DNA of 64,000 bases from Perca fluviatilis (Eukaryota > Chordata > Actinopteri > Perciformes > Percidae), in assembly GCF_010015445.1 (NCBI RefSeq), contig NC_053112.1:3079219-3143218 (forward strand), written 5' to 3'. The notes beneath the pieces are model-generated. The model was not told the DNA's origin and did no database searches. It was given only the letters and a program-made list of their open reading frames with translations. Of this stretch, positions 1 to 11,868 are shown piece after piece. The position numbers were made by a program, and so were the translations under genes. The stretch's first letter is position 1, and each line of letters starts with the position of its first letter.

Positions 1-617
1 GGGCTCTGAGCTGATTGGACAGGCTGGAGGGGGCAAGGCTCTGAGCTGATTGTACAGGCTGGAGGGGCCGGGCTCTGAGCTGATTGTACAGGCTGGAGGG
101 GGCGGGCTCTGAGCTGATTGGACAGGCTGGAGGGGGCTGGCTCTGAGCTGATTGGAGGGGCAAGGCTCTGAGCTGATTGGACAGGCTGAAGGGGGCAAGG
201 CTCTGAGCTGATTGGAGGCGGCTGGAGGCCGGGCTCTGAGCTGTTTGGACAGGCTGGAGGGGCAAGGCTCTGAGCTGATTGGAGGGGCAAGGCTCTGAGG
301 GTTTGTGTACAGGCTGGAGGGGGCCGGGCTCTGAGCTGATTGTACAGGCTGGAGGGGGCGGGCTCTGAGCTGATTGGACAGGCTGGAGGGGGCAAGGCTC
401 TGAGCTGATTGGACAGGCTGGAGGAGGCCGGGCTCTGAGCTGATTGGACAGGCTGGAGGGGGCAAGGCTCTGAGCTGATTGGAGGGGGCAAGGCTCTGAG
501 CTGATTGGACAGGCTGAAGGGGGCAAGGCTCTGAGCTGATTGGACAGGCTGGAGGAGGCCGGGCTCTGAGCTGATTGGACAGGCTGGAGGGGGCAAGGCT
601 CTGAGCTGTTTGGACAA
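1..617. repeat. Minisatellite, about 35-bp unit
   Basis: About 18 head-to-tail units, each containing CTCTGAGCTGATTGGACAGG followed by CTGGAGGGGGC and either AA or CGG. Units vary by small deletions (some lack the GACAGGCTGGA part) and by GATTGG/GATTGT exchange. The array begins before the window and decays at GTTTGGACAACTGATTGG. No coding frame is evident. Confidence 0.95.
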
Positions 618-1194
618 CTGATTGGATCAGAACACACAGAAAAACTCTGATCCAGTCTGGACTGAGAAAACTAAAGATCATGTGCTCTTATTGTGAAAAC
701 CCAACTGCTTGTTTCCTGCGGAGCGTTGGAGAACATTGGTGTGTGTGTGTGTGTGTGGGTGGGTGTGTGTGTGTGTGTGTGTGTGTGTCTGTGTGTGTTT
801 GTCTGTCAGCGTGTCGGACCGCGCTGTGTGGAGCAGAGAGGATTGTGGGAACAGAACCAGAGAGGTACTGTGCTGGTTCTGTTGCTCTCTGATGTTCAAG
901 GAGATAAATTCTTTAAAACAAGGGAATAAACGTGTTTGTAAACCGAGCTGGATGGACAACAAACAGCGCGCCACTGTCTTTATTTTATTATTTATCTGAA
1001 ATAAAACTGTTTTATTCTTCAGATCTGTAATATGAAGAGTTCTGGGTTCTTCTTTTAAACTTGGCCTGCTACGCTGCTCCTGATTGGTCAGAGCGTTCAT
1101 TATCATCACTGTTGTTTAAGGGAAAATTTAAGCTTTAAGTGTTTGTTTTTTCATAATAAGAAAAAGGTTTATTGCCACAGTAGTTGTATTATAG
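618..1194. other. Unassigned interval with a GT tract
   Basis: Holds a (GT)n microsatellite at about 739-800, whose translation gives the cysteine/valine-rich open frames here. Two AATAAA-like words follow (near 925 and 1000) but no exon or splice pattern can be tied to a gene. Nothing else is recognised. Confidence 0.6.
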
Positions 1195-1320
1195 TTATTC
1201 CAGACCCTCCTCCAAAGCTCTCTGAAGGAGGATCTGGCTACTCAGACATAGTATGCTGGGATGGACTTGATGCCGGCCGTGTAGAACGACCCGTCCTATA
1301 GACAGCTGCAAATATGGCTA

Positions 1321-1455
1321 GACCCCAAAAAAATTCTAACAAAAGATTTTTCAGTGGTCTACAGTAGTATCAGATGTACCTAAAAACATACTAAAAGTTT
1401 ACCAAAGTTTGACTTCAAGAAAGGCCCCATTTTCAAAATGGCGGCCGCCAGGTCC
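1321..1455 (+). repeat. Left arm of an interspersed inverted repeat
   Basis: This stretch is imperfectly repeated in inverted orientation at about 5600-5737. Shared blocks include AAAAATTCTAACAAAAG, ACATACTAAAAGTTTACC and a TTTTCAAAATGGC block. The two arms enclose a Tc1 copy, so they look like the two ends of an older DNA element into which Tc1 inserted. The family is not recognised. Confidence 0.7.
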
Positions 1456-2365
1456 TTAAAAAGACCATTACTCCTTTGTATTCCTACTACACCATGAACA
1501 CTGGTACCTTATACATGTTTTGGCCATTTAATATTCTAATTACCATATTTGTATGATAAATAAGCACAATTTTATTTATATATATATATATATAAAATTG
1601 TAATTATAAAATTTCCCTTAAGTAATTGCATATTTCTCATATCATTTTGCCTAGTGTTGGTGGTTTCTGTCCATCAGCTCCCTTCTGATGAACCTCTACC
1701 ACATCAGAGCCATCTCTTAAGTTTTTACAGCAAATGTGGCAAGTTTCTTGGTTTACAACAATATGACTCATGTTCAAAGTTGGAGTGTACTTTTTCCTCA
1801 AGCTAATCCAACAATGTCATCCTCTCTTAATACACTCAAATTGTTGGCCTTTCTCATGTGTTAGAAATCTTTCTAATGTTCTTTTGACACCCCCATAAAA
1901 TGACACTGAGCATGTGTCTGAGAATAAGACATTTGTGCTGTAATATACACTACCAGTCAAAGGTTTTAGAACACCCAATCTTTTTAGTTTTTTTATTGAA
2001 ATTTGAGCAGTTCAAGTCCAATGAATAGCTTGAAATGGTCCAACGGTAAGTAGTTAACTGCTTGAGGTTAAAAAAATAAGTAAGGTCACTCAAAACTGAA
2101 AAATAATGTACATTTCAGAATTTTACAAAAAGGCCTTTTTCAGGGAACAAGAAATGGGTTAACAACGTAAAGCTGTTCTGGAGGTTGATCAAGCTTTGAA
2201 TGTTGGTGCTACCAATTCCCACAGGTGTTCACACTGGTCTGGGTTACTTACAACCCCCTCTGTTTGTTTGTATAAAAGTATTGTTGGAACACACTGTGGT
2301 ACCGTACCCTCGTGAGCATTATTTGAACAGTATTGTACTGCAGAAAGTAGTGTGTTGCTATAAAA

Positions 2366-3621
2366 ATGGTGGGAAAAAGAAAATTAACAATGGAAGAGAG
2401 ACAGACCATCATAACACTTGTGAATGTTGGTCTTTCCTACAGAGAAATTGCGAAGAAAGTCAAGGTGTCAGTGAGTACAGTATTCTTCACCATCAAAAGG
2501 CACTGGGGAAACTCTGACAGGAAGAGGTCTGGCAGACCCAAAGCCACATCAGAATCAGAAGACAAGTTTCTGAGAGTCAACAGCTTGAGTGATAGGCGGC
2601 TCACAGGACAACAGCTTCAAGCAAAGCTTAATAGTGGTCGTAATAAGCAGACATGGGGGACTCGAGTCACATGACTTGAAATTTTAGGACTTGAGACTTG
2701 CTTGATTAACATTCATAAAAGACTCGACTTGACTTTGACTTGATATTCATGACTTGAGACTTGACTTAGACTTGAGTCAAATGACTTGAAATGACTTGAT
2801 TTCCTGTTTAATAAATATATATTTTCCCCCTCTGATATTGAGGAGGAGTTAACTTTACGATTTGAGTGCTGTTGCATTTGCAGGAACCGTTGATATGACG
2901 ACGCGGCGCGCGGCGGCAGACCGTCAGTAAACAACACTGGCTATGGCGAGTAACTTAACGTCATGGATCCCTCTCATGGGCGCCGATACCGTGGGTGCTC
3001 GAGCTCCGGAGCACCCACGGAAAATACTGACCGCCCACGAGTGCCAGACTGCCAGTTCATTTTTACGTTAATCTAAAATTAAACACTGCAGTTGTGGAGC
3101 GTCTGTCATAGTGTGATTGGTTGTGTCGGTGGCATTGATTCTTAATTTCCCACGAAGCTGATCGCGGTTACGTGCCAGTTAAACTTTTCATCTCCGATCC
3201 TATCTGTATTTGTGAGAAGTGGCGCTGTCCTGAGTTGAAAGATAGCTTATAGGCTAGGCCTACTGTGCGCGTGTGAGCACCCACGGAGGAAAACATAAAT
3301 TGGCGCCTATCCCTCTGCACAGCAAATAATAAAGTTTGGCTATAAGGATTACACATATGACCAGGCAAAGAAAAAAAAAGAAACGGCAGTTTGCAAGGTC
3401 TGCAGTACTTATTTCCGACGTCGAATTTCATCAGACACTTCAAATCGGGAGAGATTCAGGTTCCAGTCCCCATATTCAGCTGAACCACTATTTGGACGTT
3501 TGTAATGGACAGAAGTCCCTTCAGTTTTTGGCCATGAATAAGCACACCCTCCCCTCTTTGTTCAAGGTGGCGGTAAGAGCGAATAAAACTAGGCACACAT
3601 AGGCCTACACACACAACACAA

Positions 3622-3660
<39 letters not shown>

Positions 3661-5075
3661 ACACACACATGCAGACGTAAGTATGTGAATAAAGCTAGGC
3701 ACACATACAACACACTGCACTCTCAAACACGCACACATTCACTCACAAATACACTGTCAAATATCAACATATACTTTCCATTCCATGTGATAAGCAAAGG
3801 TGGTGGTATTCAGCTATTCTCAAAGAATATGTTTTGTTCTTTAAGAGAAGGAAAGGTTAAAGGATGTGTTTCTGTCTCATAAAAGTGAGGCATGTTTGAA
3901 GAATATTATTTGACTTAGGAACCATTATACTTTAATTGTTTGAAGGAATTTCTTGATTTAATGTCATGTTTGAGGCATATTGCACAATATTGATTTATTG
4001 TTGGCCTAATTTCAGTTTTAGGCTGTGATTTTTTTTATCTGTGTTAATTTAAACTCTTCATGTATGTATGTGGACACAAAGTCTTTTGAGTAAAAAATGC
4101 AAATAAAACTCCAGCAGTTCATAACCACTGTCTTTAGCTTGTTTAAAAATGGAAACTTTTGTATGACTTGACTTGTGACTTGCTTGACCAAAGCTATGAC
4201 TTGACTTGACTTGCTTGATTGTCACAAAAAATGACTTGGACTTGCTTGAGACTTGAAGGTTAAGACTTGAGACTTGCTTGCGACTTGCACATGTGTGACT
4301 TACTCCCATCTCTGGTAATAAGCAAGTCTCAGTTTCACCTGTAAAGAGAAGACTTGGAGCTGCAGGTTTGATAGGTCGAGTTGCAGCAAGAAAGCCATTG
4401 CTAAGACGTCAGAATAATAAAAAGAGGCTTGACTGGGCCAAGAAACATCGTCAATGGACTACTGAAGACTGGAAGAAGGTGTTATGGACTGATGAATCAA
4501 AATTTGAAATCTTCGGTTCATCACGCAGGATTTTTGTACGGTGTCCAGTAGGCAAAAGGATGGTTCCTCAGTGTGTGACATCAACTGTCAAACATGGAGG
4601 AGGAAGCGTGATGGTCTGGGGCTGTTTTGCTGGATCCAGGGTCGGTGATTTGTACAGAGTGAAAGGCACCCTGAACCAAAACGGCTACCACAGCATTTTG
4701 CAGCGCCATGCAGTATCCTCTGGTATGCGCCTAGTTGGTCAGGGGTTCATCCTACAGCAAGATAATGACCCAAAACATAAGTCCAAGCTATGCCAGAACT
4801 ACCTTAGCAAAAAAGAACAAGATGGTAAGCTTAAAAACATGGAGTGGCCAGCACAGTCACCAGACTTAAACCCCATTGAGCTGGTTTGGGATGAACTGAA
4901 CAGAAAAGTGAAAGCAAAGCAACCTACAAGTGCCACATATTTATGGGAACTTCTGCAATAGAGTTGGGAAGAACTTTCCGAAGAATATTTGATTTCCATT
5001 GTAGAAAGAATGCCACAAGTGTGTTCAGCTGTTATATCTGCCAAAGGGGGCTACTTTGATGAGTCAAAAACTTAG
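2366..5075 (+). pseudogene. Tc1-type DD34E transposase, interrupted
   Basis: The reading frame starts at ATG 2366 with a paired-like helix-turn-helix region (EERQTIITL, SYREIAKKVKVS) and a GRPKA AT-hook-like linker. It stops at about 2639 where a hAT has inserted. It resumes at about 4323 and shows the catalytic domain: WTDESKFEIFG (first Asp), [10 protein letters not shown] (second Asp), and [14 protein letters not shown] (Glu). An in-frame TAG after WELLQ (4959-4961) breaks the last 35 or so codons, and the frame ends at TAG 5073-5075. A cut-and-paste transposase would bind the terminal repeats and insert at TA. The copy cannot make a complete protein because of the hAT insertion and the nonsense codon. 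Confidence 0.92.
2648..4314 (+). mobile_element. hAT transposon nested in Tc1
   Basis: Termini CAGACATGGG and CCCATCTCTG are inverted repeats with one mismatch. They are flanked by a perfect 8-bp duplication GTAATAAG (2640-2647 and 4315-4322), the hAT signature. Both ends are rich in GACTTGACTTG-type subterminal repeats (2690-2800 and 4160-4300), which in hATs often bind transposase. Around 3385-3470 the translation gives a CKVC pair in one frame and a SNFIRHF string in another, which together resemble a BED zinc finger broken by a frameshift. No catalytic domain remains, so it is non-autonomous. A (CT)n tract sits at 3625-3653. Confidence 0.9.
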
Positions 5076-5228
5076 AATACATTTTGGTTAAATTGATTCC
5101 ATGATTTCTTTTTTAACTTAAATTTGTTCTATTCTTTAATTTGAGAGTACAATGAGACATTGAACTGCATGAATTTCAATTAAAACCTGGAAAAACTGGG
5201 GTGTTCTAAAACTTTTGACCGTAGTGTA

Positions 5229-5784
5229 CATTTTTTTTTTTACCCACCACACGGAGGAGGGGTGTGGTGGTGGGGAGTAAAAGTAATTTAAGTTACTTTT
5301 GGGTGGGTAACACTTTTACATTGAATGTCAAGTCTGTGTTTTAGCAAAAAAGGGTATGTGTCCAAAAACCGCATACTGAATAGGAGTTACATGACATAGG
5401 TTAAATCGTTTACATCTCTGATTCACCCCAAAAAGATAAAACTACCGTTATCTCACAAAATGTATTCCATAAGTATGTCATCATGTCAGTGCAATTTAGA
5501 CAAGTCCAATGGATTCATAGACCCAGAAAACATGGGGTTAGACACCAAGATTACTTGGCTAAGTCAAATAATGAAGGAGTTAGGATATTTTGAGGGCTTC
5601 CTGCCCATCTTGGACGCCATCTTGAAAATTACACTTTTATAGTGGTCAAACTTTGGTAAACTTTTAGTATGTTATTAAGGACACCTAATACTACAAAAAA
5701 CAGCTGAGAAACCTTTTGTTAGAATTTTTTTAGGGTTAGGTGTTTTTTTTTCATATATGCAGCCGCCTACTAGTCTTTGGCAGG
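5229..5784. repeat. Right part of the outer inverted-repeat element
   Basis: Contains the inverted partner (about 5600-5737) of the arm at 1321-1455. The remainder (5229-5600) has no recognised coding content; the short open frame at 5460-5642 is not gene-like. The segment ends where the satellite array begins. Confidence 0.6.
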
Positions 5785-6397
5785 TTGATGGTTAATGGAG
5801 TCGATAGCAATAACTTCCTAAGTGTTATATTGGTCCAACTGATGACTCTTATTATATAGACAGACTCTTAATATATCGACAGACTCTTATTATATATAGA
5901 CAGACTCTTATTATATAGACAACTCTTATTATATAGACAGACTCTTATTATATAGATAGACTCTTATTATATAGACCAACTCTTAATATATAGACTCTTA
6001 TTATATAGACCGACTCTTATTATATAGACCGACTTATTATATAGACAGACTCTTATTATATATAGACAGACTCTTATTATATAGACAGACTTTTATTATA
6101 TAGACCGACTCTTAATATATAGACAGACTCTTATTATATAGACAGACTCTTAATATATAGACAGTCTTATTATATAGACAGACTCTTATCTAGACAGACT
6201 CTTATTATATATAGACAGACTCTTATTATATAGACCGACTCTTATATAGACAGACTCTTATTATATATAGACAGACTCTTATTATATATAGACAGACTCT
6301 TATTATATAGACAACTCTTATTGATGGTTAATGGAGTCGATAGCAATAACTTCCTAAGTGTTATATTGGTCCAACTGATGACTCTTATTATATAGAC
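5785..6397. repeat. TATAGACAGACTCTTAT satellite, block 1
   Basis: Tandem units of about 18-20 bp with core ATATAGACAGACTCTTATT, varying at AGAC[AGAC/CGAC/AAC/CAAC]. The block starts with a distinct leader (TTGATGGTTAATGGAGTCG at 5785) that recurs at 6321, 8319 and 8759, so short units are organised into higher-order units of about 440-530 bp. A hAT insertion at 6398 separates it from block 2. Confidence 0.95.
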
Positions 6398-7892
6398 CAG
6401 TGTTTCTCAACGGGGGCGGTACCGCCCCCCAGGGGGCGTTCAGAAGATGATGGGGGGCGTTGGAAGCAATATTTTGGAAAAGCGTTGAGGTGCCGTTGGG
6501 GGGCGTTTGTTTGAAAGCTAGTTTAAACCAAAGATTCACAATAACAATACATGTTTACACTTAAAAACTACTAAAGAATAAGTAGTCTGCAACATTAAAA
6601 GCTGCCAGTTTACAGCACTGCGACTGGACCAGACGGGTATCTTCTCTGTGCTTCTGTCAGCTTTGATTGGTGCAGCTCCGTGCTGCCTTCATGGAAACGG
6701 CCGTCAGAGTATCGTCTTAAATGAGCTCTGTAGCTACTACGTGAAGCTGCGTTCAGATAAAGAAAAAAGCAATCGCTGCGACGTCCTGTTGTATTCTTTA
6801 CCCCCAATGTAGCACACCACAGTAACAGTTTTTCGTCAGATTGTTTACACAACGTTTCCTACTGTACCTGAATGCAGCTTCATTTCACGAAAAAGAAGAA
6901 AGAAAAAAAGAGACGTGCGAGAGATATCGACTGTGCTTTGTTGTTTGGCAAACAGTCAGCTGTTCCATAAACCCGCGGGCAGTTCAGGGCTTATATTTGG
7001 TGTTTTAAAACTTTCTTATGGAAGCGATAGAGGAAGTGATGTCACTGTTTACTGTACGGGACTCTCACACCTCCACAAAACACAGCGCGATGTGGGGGTG
7101 CGTTTTCTCCAAACGTTTTTTTCTGCTATTTACTCCCAAGACAGGCGATAGCAAACATAGCTAGACTCCTCTAAGCATTAAAAAACGCCTCTCACTAACT
7201 TTCAAAGGTTGTAAACTTATGTCCATTCGGCAGTAGGTGTCGTTCTTCAAGTCGTTTGTCATCACCAAAATACGTGTGTGTGTGTTGTGTGTGTGCGCGC
7301 GCGCGTTCCTTCTGCTTTTACCCCTTGATAAGTGCCAGCTTGTTTTCCGTTGGCACAATTCAATTTTAGATTTGAATGAAAAATAGATTTGATTGTTAAA
7401 TTGCTAGCTGTTTCTGATTGGCTACTGTCAGTGTTTGTAATAATAATAACAATAATAATAATAAGTATAATACATTTTATTTAAAGCTAATTTCATGACA
7501 CCCAAGGTCACTTCAAATTATAGTCCTCTTCTAAAGGTGCTGAGGTTCACACCATGCAGCAGGTCTTTTGATAATACCTATTTATAGTTTGAATGTTACA
7601 TATCTAGTCGTTCTGATTGGCTGCTGTTATTTAATTTGAATGTCAAATGGTTGCATTTGACATTTAAAAAAACCTGTAAATATATATAATTTCTATTCAT
7701 GTGTTGATTGTCATTCAATGATTTGATTTTTTTATTATTTTTGATAACAATAGTAACAACAATAATAGGCCTATATTAGGGCGTAATCATTAATATTCGG
7801 GGCATTTAGCCTACATAATATTTGATGGGGGGCGTTAGGGACCTGGATAATGGATAGGGGGGCGCTGGCACAAAAAAGGTTGAGAACCACTG
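6398..7892 (+). mobile_element. hAT transposon inside the satellite
   Basis: Ends are CAGTGTTTCTCAAC and GTTGAGAACCACTG, a hAT-type terminal inverted repeat. Both sides carry the exact 8-bp duplication ATATAGAC (6390-6397 and 7893-7900), which is part of the satellite unit. GGGGGGCG-rich subterminal blocks occur at both ends (6413-6500, 7827-7865). The 1,495-bp body has no long frame and no recognisable hAT dimerisation domain, so it is a non-autonomous copy. The open frames at 6610-6852 (minus) and 6915-7151 are not convincingly coding. Confidence 0.93.
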
Positions 7893-9125
7893 ATATAGAC
7901 AGACTCTTAATATATAGACAGATTCTTATAATATAGACTCTCTTATTACATAGACTCTTAATATATAGACAGACTCTTATTATATATAGATAGACTCTTA
8001 TTATATAGACCGACTCTTATTATATAGACCGACTTATTATATAGACAGACTCTTATTATATATAGACAGACTCTTATTATATAGACAGACTCTTATTATA
8101 TAGACCGACTCTTAATATATAGACAGACTCTTATTATATAGACAGACTCTTAATATATAGACAGTCTTATTATATAGACAGACTCTTATCTAGACAGACT
8201 CTTATTATATATAGACAGACTCTTATTATATAGACCGACTCTTATATAGACAGACTCTTATTATATATAGACAGACTCTTATTATATAGACCGACTCTTA
8301 TTATATAGACAACTCTTATTGATGGTTAATGGAGTCGATAGCAATAACTTCCTAAGTGTTATATTGGTCCAACTGATGACTCTTATTATATAGACAGACT
8401 CTTAATATATAGACAGATTCTTATAATATAGACTCTCTTATTACATAGACTCTTAATATATAGACAGACTCTTATTATATATAGATAGACTCTTATTATA
8501 TAGACCAACTCTTATTATATAGACAGACTCTTATTATATAGACCAACTCTTAACATATAGACAGACTCTTATTATATAGACAGACTCTTAATATATAGAC
8601 AGTCTTATTATATAGACAGACTCTTATCTAGACCGACTCTTATTATATATAGACAGACTCTTATTATATAGACCGACTCTTATATAGACAGACTCTTATT
8701 ATATATAGACAGACTCTTATTATATATAGACAGACTCTTATTATATAGACAACTCTTATTGATGGTTAATGGAGTCGATAGCAATAACTTCCTAAGTGTT
8801 ATATTGGTCCAACTGATGACTCTTATTATATAGACAGACTCTTAATATATAGACAGATTCTTATTATATAGACACTCTTATTATATATAGACAGAATCTT
8901 ATTATATAGACCGACTCTTATTATATAGACAGACTCTTATTATATAGACAGATTCTTATTATATAGACACTCTTATTACATAGACAGACTCTTAATATAT
9001 AGACCGACTCTTATTATATAGACAGACTCTTATTATATAGACAGACTCTTATTATATAGACAGATTCTTATTATATAGACACTCTTATTACATAGACAGA
9101 CTCTTAATATATAGACAGACTCTTA
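7893..9125. repeat. TATAGACAGACTCTTAT satellite, block 2
   Basis: Continuation of the array after the hAT. It includes two more copies of the leader beginning TTGATGGTTAATGG (8319 and 8759). Long stretches, such as GATTCTTATAATATAGACTC followed by TCTTATTACATAG, recur in successive higher-order units (7920, 8404). Confidence 0.95.
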
Positions 9126-9314
9126 TTTTTTCTATGATCCAAATGTCTTATGGCCTCAAATGAGACTTAATAGCTCCAGTATACTAAACATGAGTACTAT
9201 ATACACCCATATATATAGCAATAACTTCCTAAGTGTTATATTGCTCCAACTGATGACTCTTATTATATAGAAAACTCTTATTATATATATATATATATAT
9301 AGACCGATCTTATT

Positions 9315-9347
<33 letters not shown>

Positions 9348-9404
9348 ATATATATATATAGACCGATCTTATTATATATATAGACTGATCTTATTATATA
9401 GACC
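9126..9404. repeat. Dispersed repeat copy and decayed satellite with TA tracts
   Basis: Positions 9126-9200 (TTTTTTCTATGATCCAAATG and following, to CATGAGTACTATATA) are near-identical to 16152-16245 on the far side of the LINE. Then comes a fifth partial copy of the satellite leader (AGCAATAACTTCCTAAGTG at about 9219) and interrupted TA microsatellites at 9280-9400. Confidence 0.8.
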
Positions 9405-9945
9405 AATTGAAATGTTGGCCCATATTGAGAGGATAGCATCTTGCAGTTGATGGAGATTTGTGGGATACACGTCCAGGATACGAAGCTCCTGTTCCACCAC
9501 ATCCCAAAGATGTTCTATTGGGTTGAGATCTGGTGACTGTGGGGGCCATTTTAGTACAGTGAACTCATTGTAATGTTCAAGAAACCAATTTGAAATTATT
9601 TGAGCTTTGTGACATGGTGCATTATCCTGCTGGAAGTAGCCATCAGAGGATGGGTACATGGTGGTCATTAAGGGATGGACATGGTCAGAAACAATGCTCA
9701 GGTAGTCTGGCATTTAAACGATGCCCAATTGGTACTAAGGAGCCTAAAGTGTGTCAAAACATTCCCCACACCATTACACCACCACCACCAGCCTACCCAG
9801 TGGTAACAAGGCATGACTGATCCATGTTCTCAATCTGTTTATGCCAAATTCTGACTCTACCATCTGAATGTCTCCACAGAAATTGAGAATCATCAGACCA
9901 GGCAACATTTTTCCAGTCTTCTGGATAATTTACATTATAATCATA
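9400..9945 (-). pseudogene. Tc1 transposase fragment
   Basis: On the minus strand the sequence encodes the C-terminal catalytic half of a Tc1-type transposase. FQQDNAPCHKAQ carries the second catalytic Asp and [12 protein letters not shown] the catalytic Glu, 34 residues apart. Upstream remnants (about 9730-9945) encode further transposase-like sequence in broken frames. No terminal repeats are found. The 3' side runs into TA-rich satellite, so this is a truncated relic of a family different from the other copies in the window. Confidence 0.85.
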
Positions 9946-10029
9946 GGGTGAATAGTGGATAATTTACATTCTACATTATAATCATTTCAATTCAATTCAA
10001 TTTTATTTATAGTATCAAATCATAACATA

Positions 10030-11301
10030 CAGACCCTTTCCAAAAAATTAGTATATCATGGAAAAGTTTATTTATTTCCATAATTCCATTCAAAACGTTA
10101 AACTTCCATAGATTATAGATTCAGGGCCCACAACTTAAACGATTTCAAGTATTTAGTTGTTTATTTGTACATAATTTGGGATTCCAGCTCATAAAACCCA
10201 CGAAAACAGGATTTAAAAAAATTAGAATACTGTGAAGAAATCAGCCCAAATTTTACAGGGCATGAATGTTTTAAACTGAGTGTCACACACTACTCATCCG
10301 GGAGATGGGCTACAACTGTCGGGTTCCTCGGGTCAAACCGCTTCTGAGCCTGAGCCAACGTAGGAAGCATCTCAACTGGGCCAAGGAGAAGAAGGACTGG
10401 ACTGTTGGCCAGTGGTCCAAGGTCCTCTTTTCCGATGAAAGTAAAGTGTGCCTTTCATTCAGGAATCAAGGTCCAAGGGTTTGGAGGAAGACGGGTGAGG
10501 AACAGAACCTAAGCTGCTTGAGGTCCAGTGTGAAATATCCACAGTCAGTCATGATTTGGGGTGCAATGTCTAGTGCAGGTGTTGGTAAACTCTGCTTTCT
10601 TAAATCCAAGGTCACCGCATCAGTCTACCAGAAAGTTTTAGAGGACTTCATGATTCCTTCTGCTGAGGATCTGTATGGAGATGCAGATTTCATCTTCCAA
10701 CAGGACCTGGCCCCTGCCCATACCGCCAGAAGCACCAAAACATGGTTTGATGCCCATGCCATCACAGTGCTTGACTGGCCAGCCAACTCGCCGGACCTAA
10801 ACCCCATTGAGAATCTATGGGGTATTATCAAGAGGAAAATGAGGGGCACCAGACCCAAAAACAAAGAAGAGCTGACAGCAAGCATCAAGGAAATCTGGGC
10901 TTCCATAACTCCCAGGCAATGCCACAGGCTGGCTGCCTCAATGCACGCGCGAAGAGGCAGTGATTAAGGCAAAGGGATTCCCTACCAAGTATTGAAGATT
11001 GACGTATCGTTTTGAAAGTACCATATTTTGATTGATTTGATGTGATCCTAATTTCTTTTTTTTCTGCAAAAACTGAGAAGTAAATGGTGATTTCTTCACA
11101 GTATTCTAATTTTTTGAAATCCTGTTTTCGTGGGTTTTGTGAACTGGAATCCCAAATTATGTACAAATAAACAACTAAATACTTGAAATCGTTTAAGTTG
11201 TGGGCCCTGAATCTATAATCTATGGAAGTTTAACATTTTGAATGGAATTATGGAATTAAATAAACTTTTCCATGATATTCTAATTTTTTGGAAAGGGTCT
11301 G
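10030..11301 (+). mobile_element. Tc1-like element with long terminal repeats
   Basis: Termini CAGACCCTTTCCAAAAAATT and its inverse are flanked by TA (10028-10029, 11302-11303). The inverted repeats are unusually long, about 210 bp (10030-10245 against 11080-11301), and highly similar. The body encodes the catalytic part of a transposase. It inserted into the 3' UTR of the L2-like LINE, so it is younger than the LINE. Confidence 0.93.
10305..10967 (+). pseudogene. DD34E transposase catalytic domain lacking its DNA-binding half
   Basis: An uninterrupted 220-codon frame. FSDESKV provides the first catalytic Asp, FIFQQDLAPAHTA the second, and [14 protein letters not shown] the Glu; exactly 34 residues separate the second Asp and the Glu, so the triad is DD34E. 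Tc1 transposases are usually about 340 residues with two N-terminal helix-turn-helix motifs. Those are missing: only about 60 bp lie between the left terminal repeat and the first Met. An internal deletion of a few hundred bp is the simplest reading. The product could at most be a catalytic domain that cannot bind its ends, so it is scored as a deletion derivative. Confidence 0.88.
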
Positions 11302-11868
11302 TAGTTATCTCGAGACACTTTACAGATAGAGTAGGTCTAGACCACACTCTATGAATTCCAAAACCCCAACAATTACAGTAATTCCCTCAAGAGCAAGCAT
11401 TAGCAGTGGCTGTTGCGACAGTGGCAAGGAAAAACTCCCTTTTAGGAAGAAACCTCGGCAGACCCAGACTCTTGGTAGGCGGTGAATTGCAGAGAATCGC
11501 AGAGCTATGCTCTGCGAAGAAGAAACATAAGGACTCCGGGGAGTAAACTCCCCAGAGCTAGGTTAGTAACAAGCATTTCTCGGACAGGATGCCTACAAAA
11601 GGAAACAAGTAGAGATGAGAGAGCAGCTCAGTGTGTCATAGGAAGGAAGGAACTTCCCCGGCAGTCTAGAATTATAATAGCATAACTAAGAGAGGCAGGT
11701 TAAAGAGAGGTGCCTTGTCGGGCTAGAACTCTCCCCAACCGGATTGGGCTGTACTGGCCTGCCTCCCTCTACTCTCGCTATATTATTGATTATATAATAA
11801 ATAAAACTGATGACTACGGAGAAAAGCAGATGGGCCGGGTTAGGCGGACGCTGCAACTCCTCACTCCC

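Larger units (their letters stand above)
1948..5226 (+). mobile_element. Tc1/mariner element (family A), split by a hAT
   Basis: The left terminus starts CACTACCAGTCAAAGGTTTT and the right terminus is its imperfect inverse (AAACTTTTGACCGTAGTG). Both are flanked by TA, the Tc1/mariner target duplication (1946-1947 and 5227-5228). The outermost bases have several mismatches, as expected of an old copy. A second copy of the same family lies at 41295-42920 on the other strand. Without the 1.67-kb hAT insertion the element would be about 1.6 kb, normal for Tc1. Confidence 0.92.

Noticed and set aside
6610..7358. Frames in the hAT body as a residual transposase
   Set aside because: No hAT dimerisation domain or catalytic motif can be read; left as non-coding.
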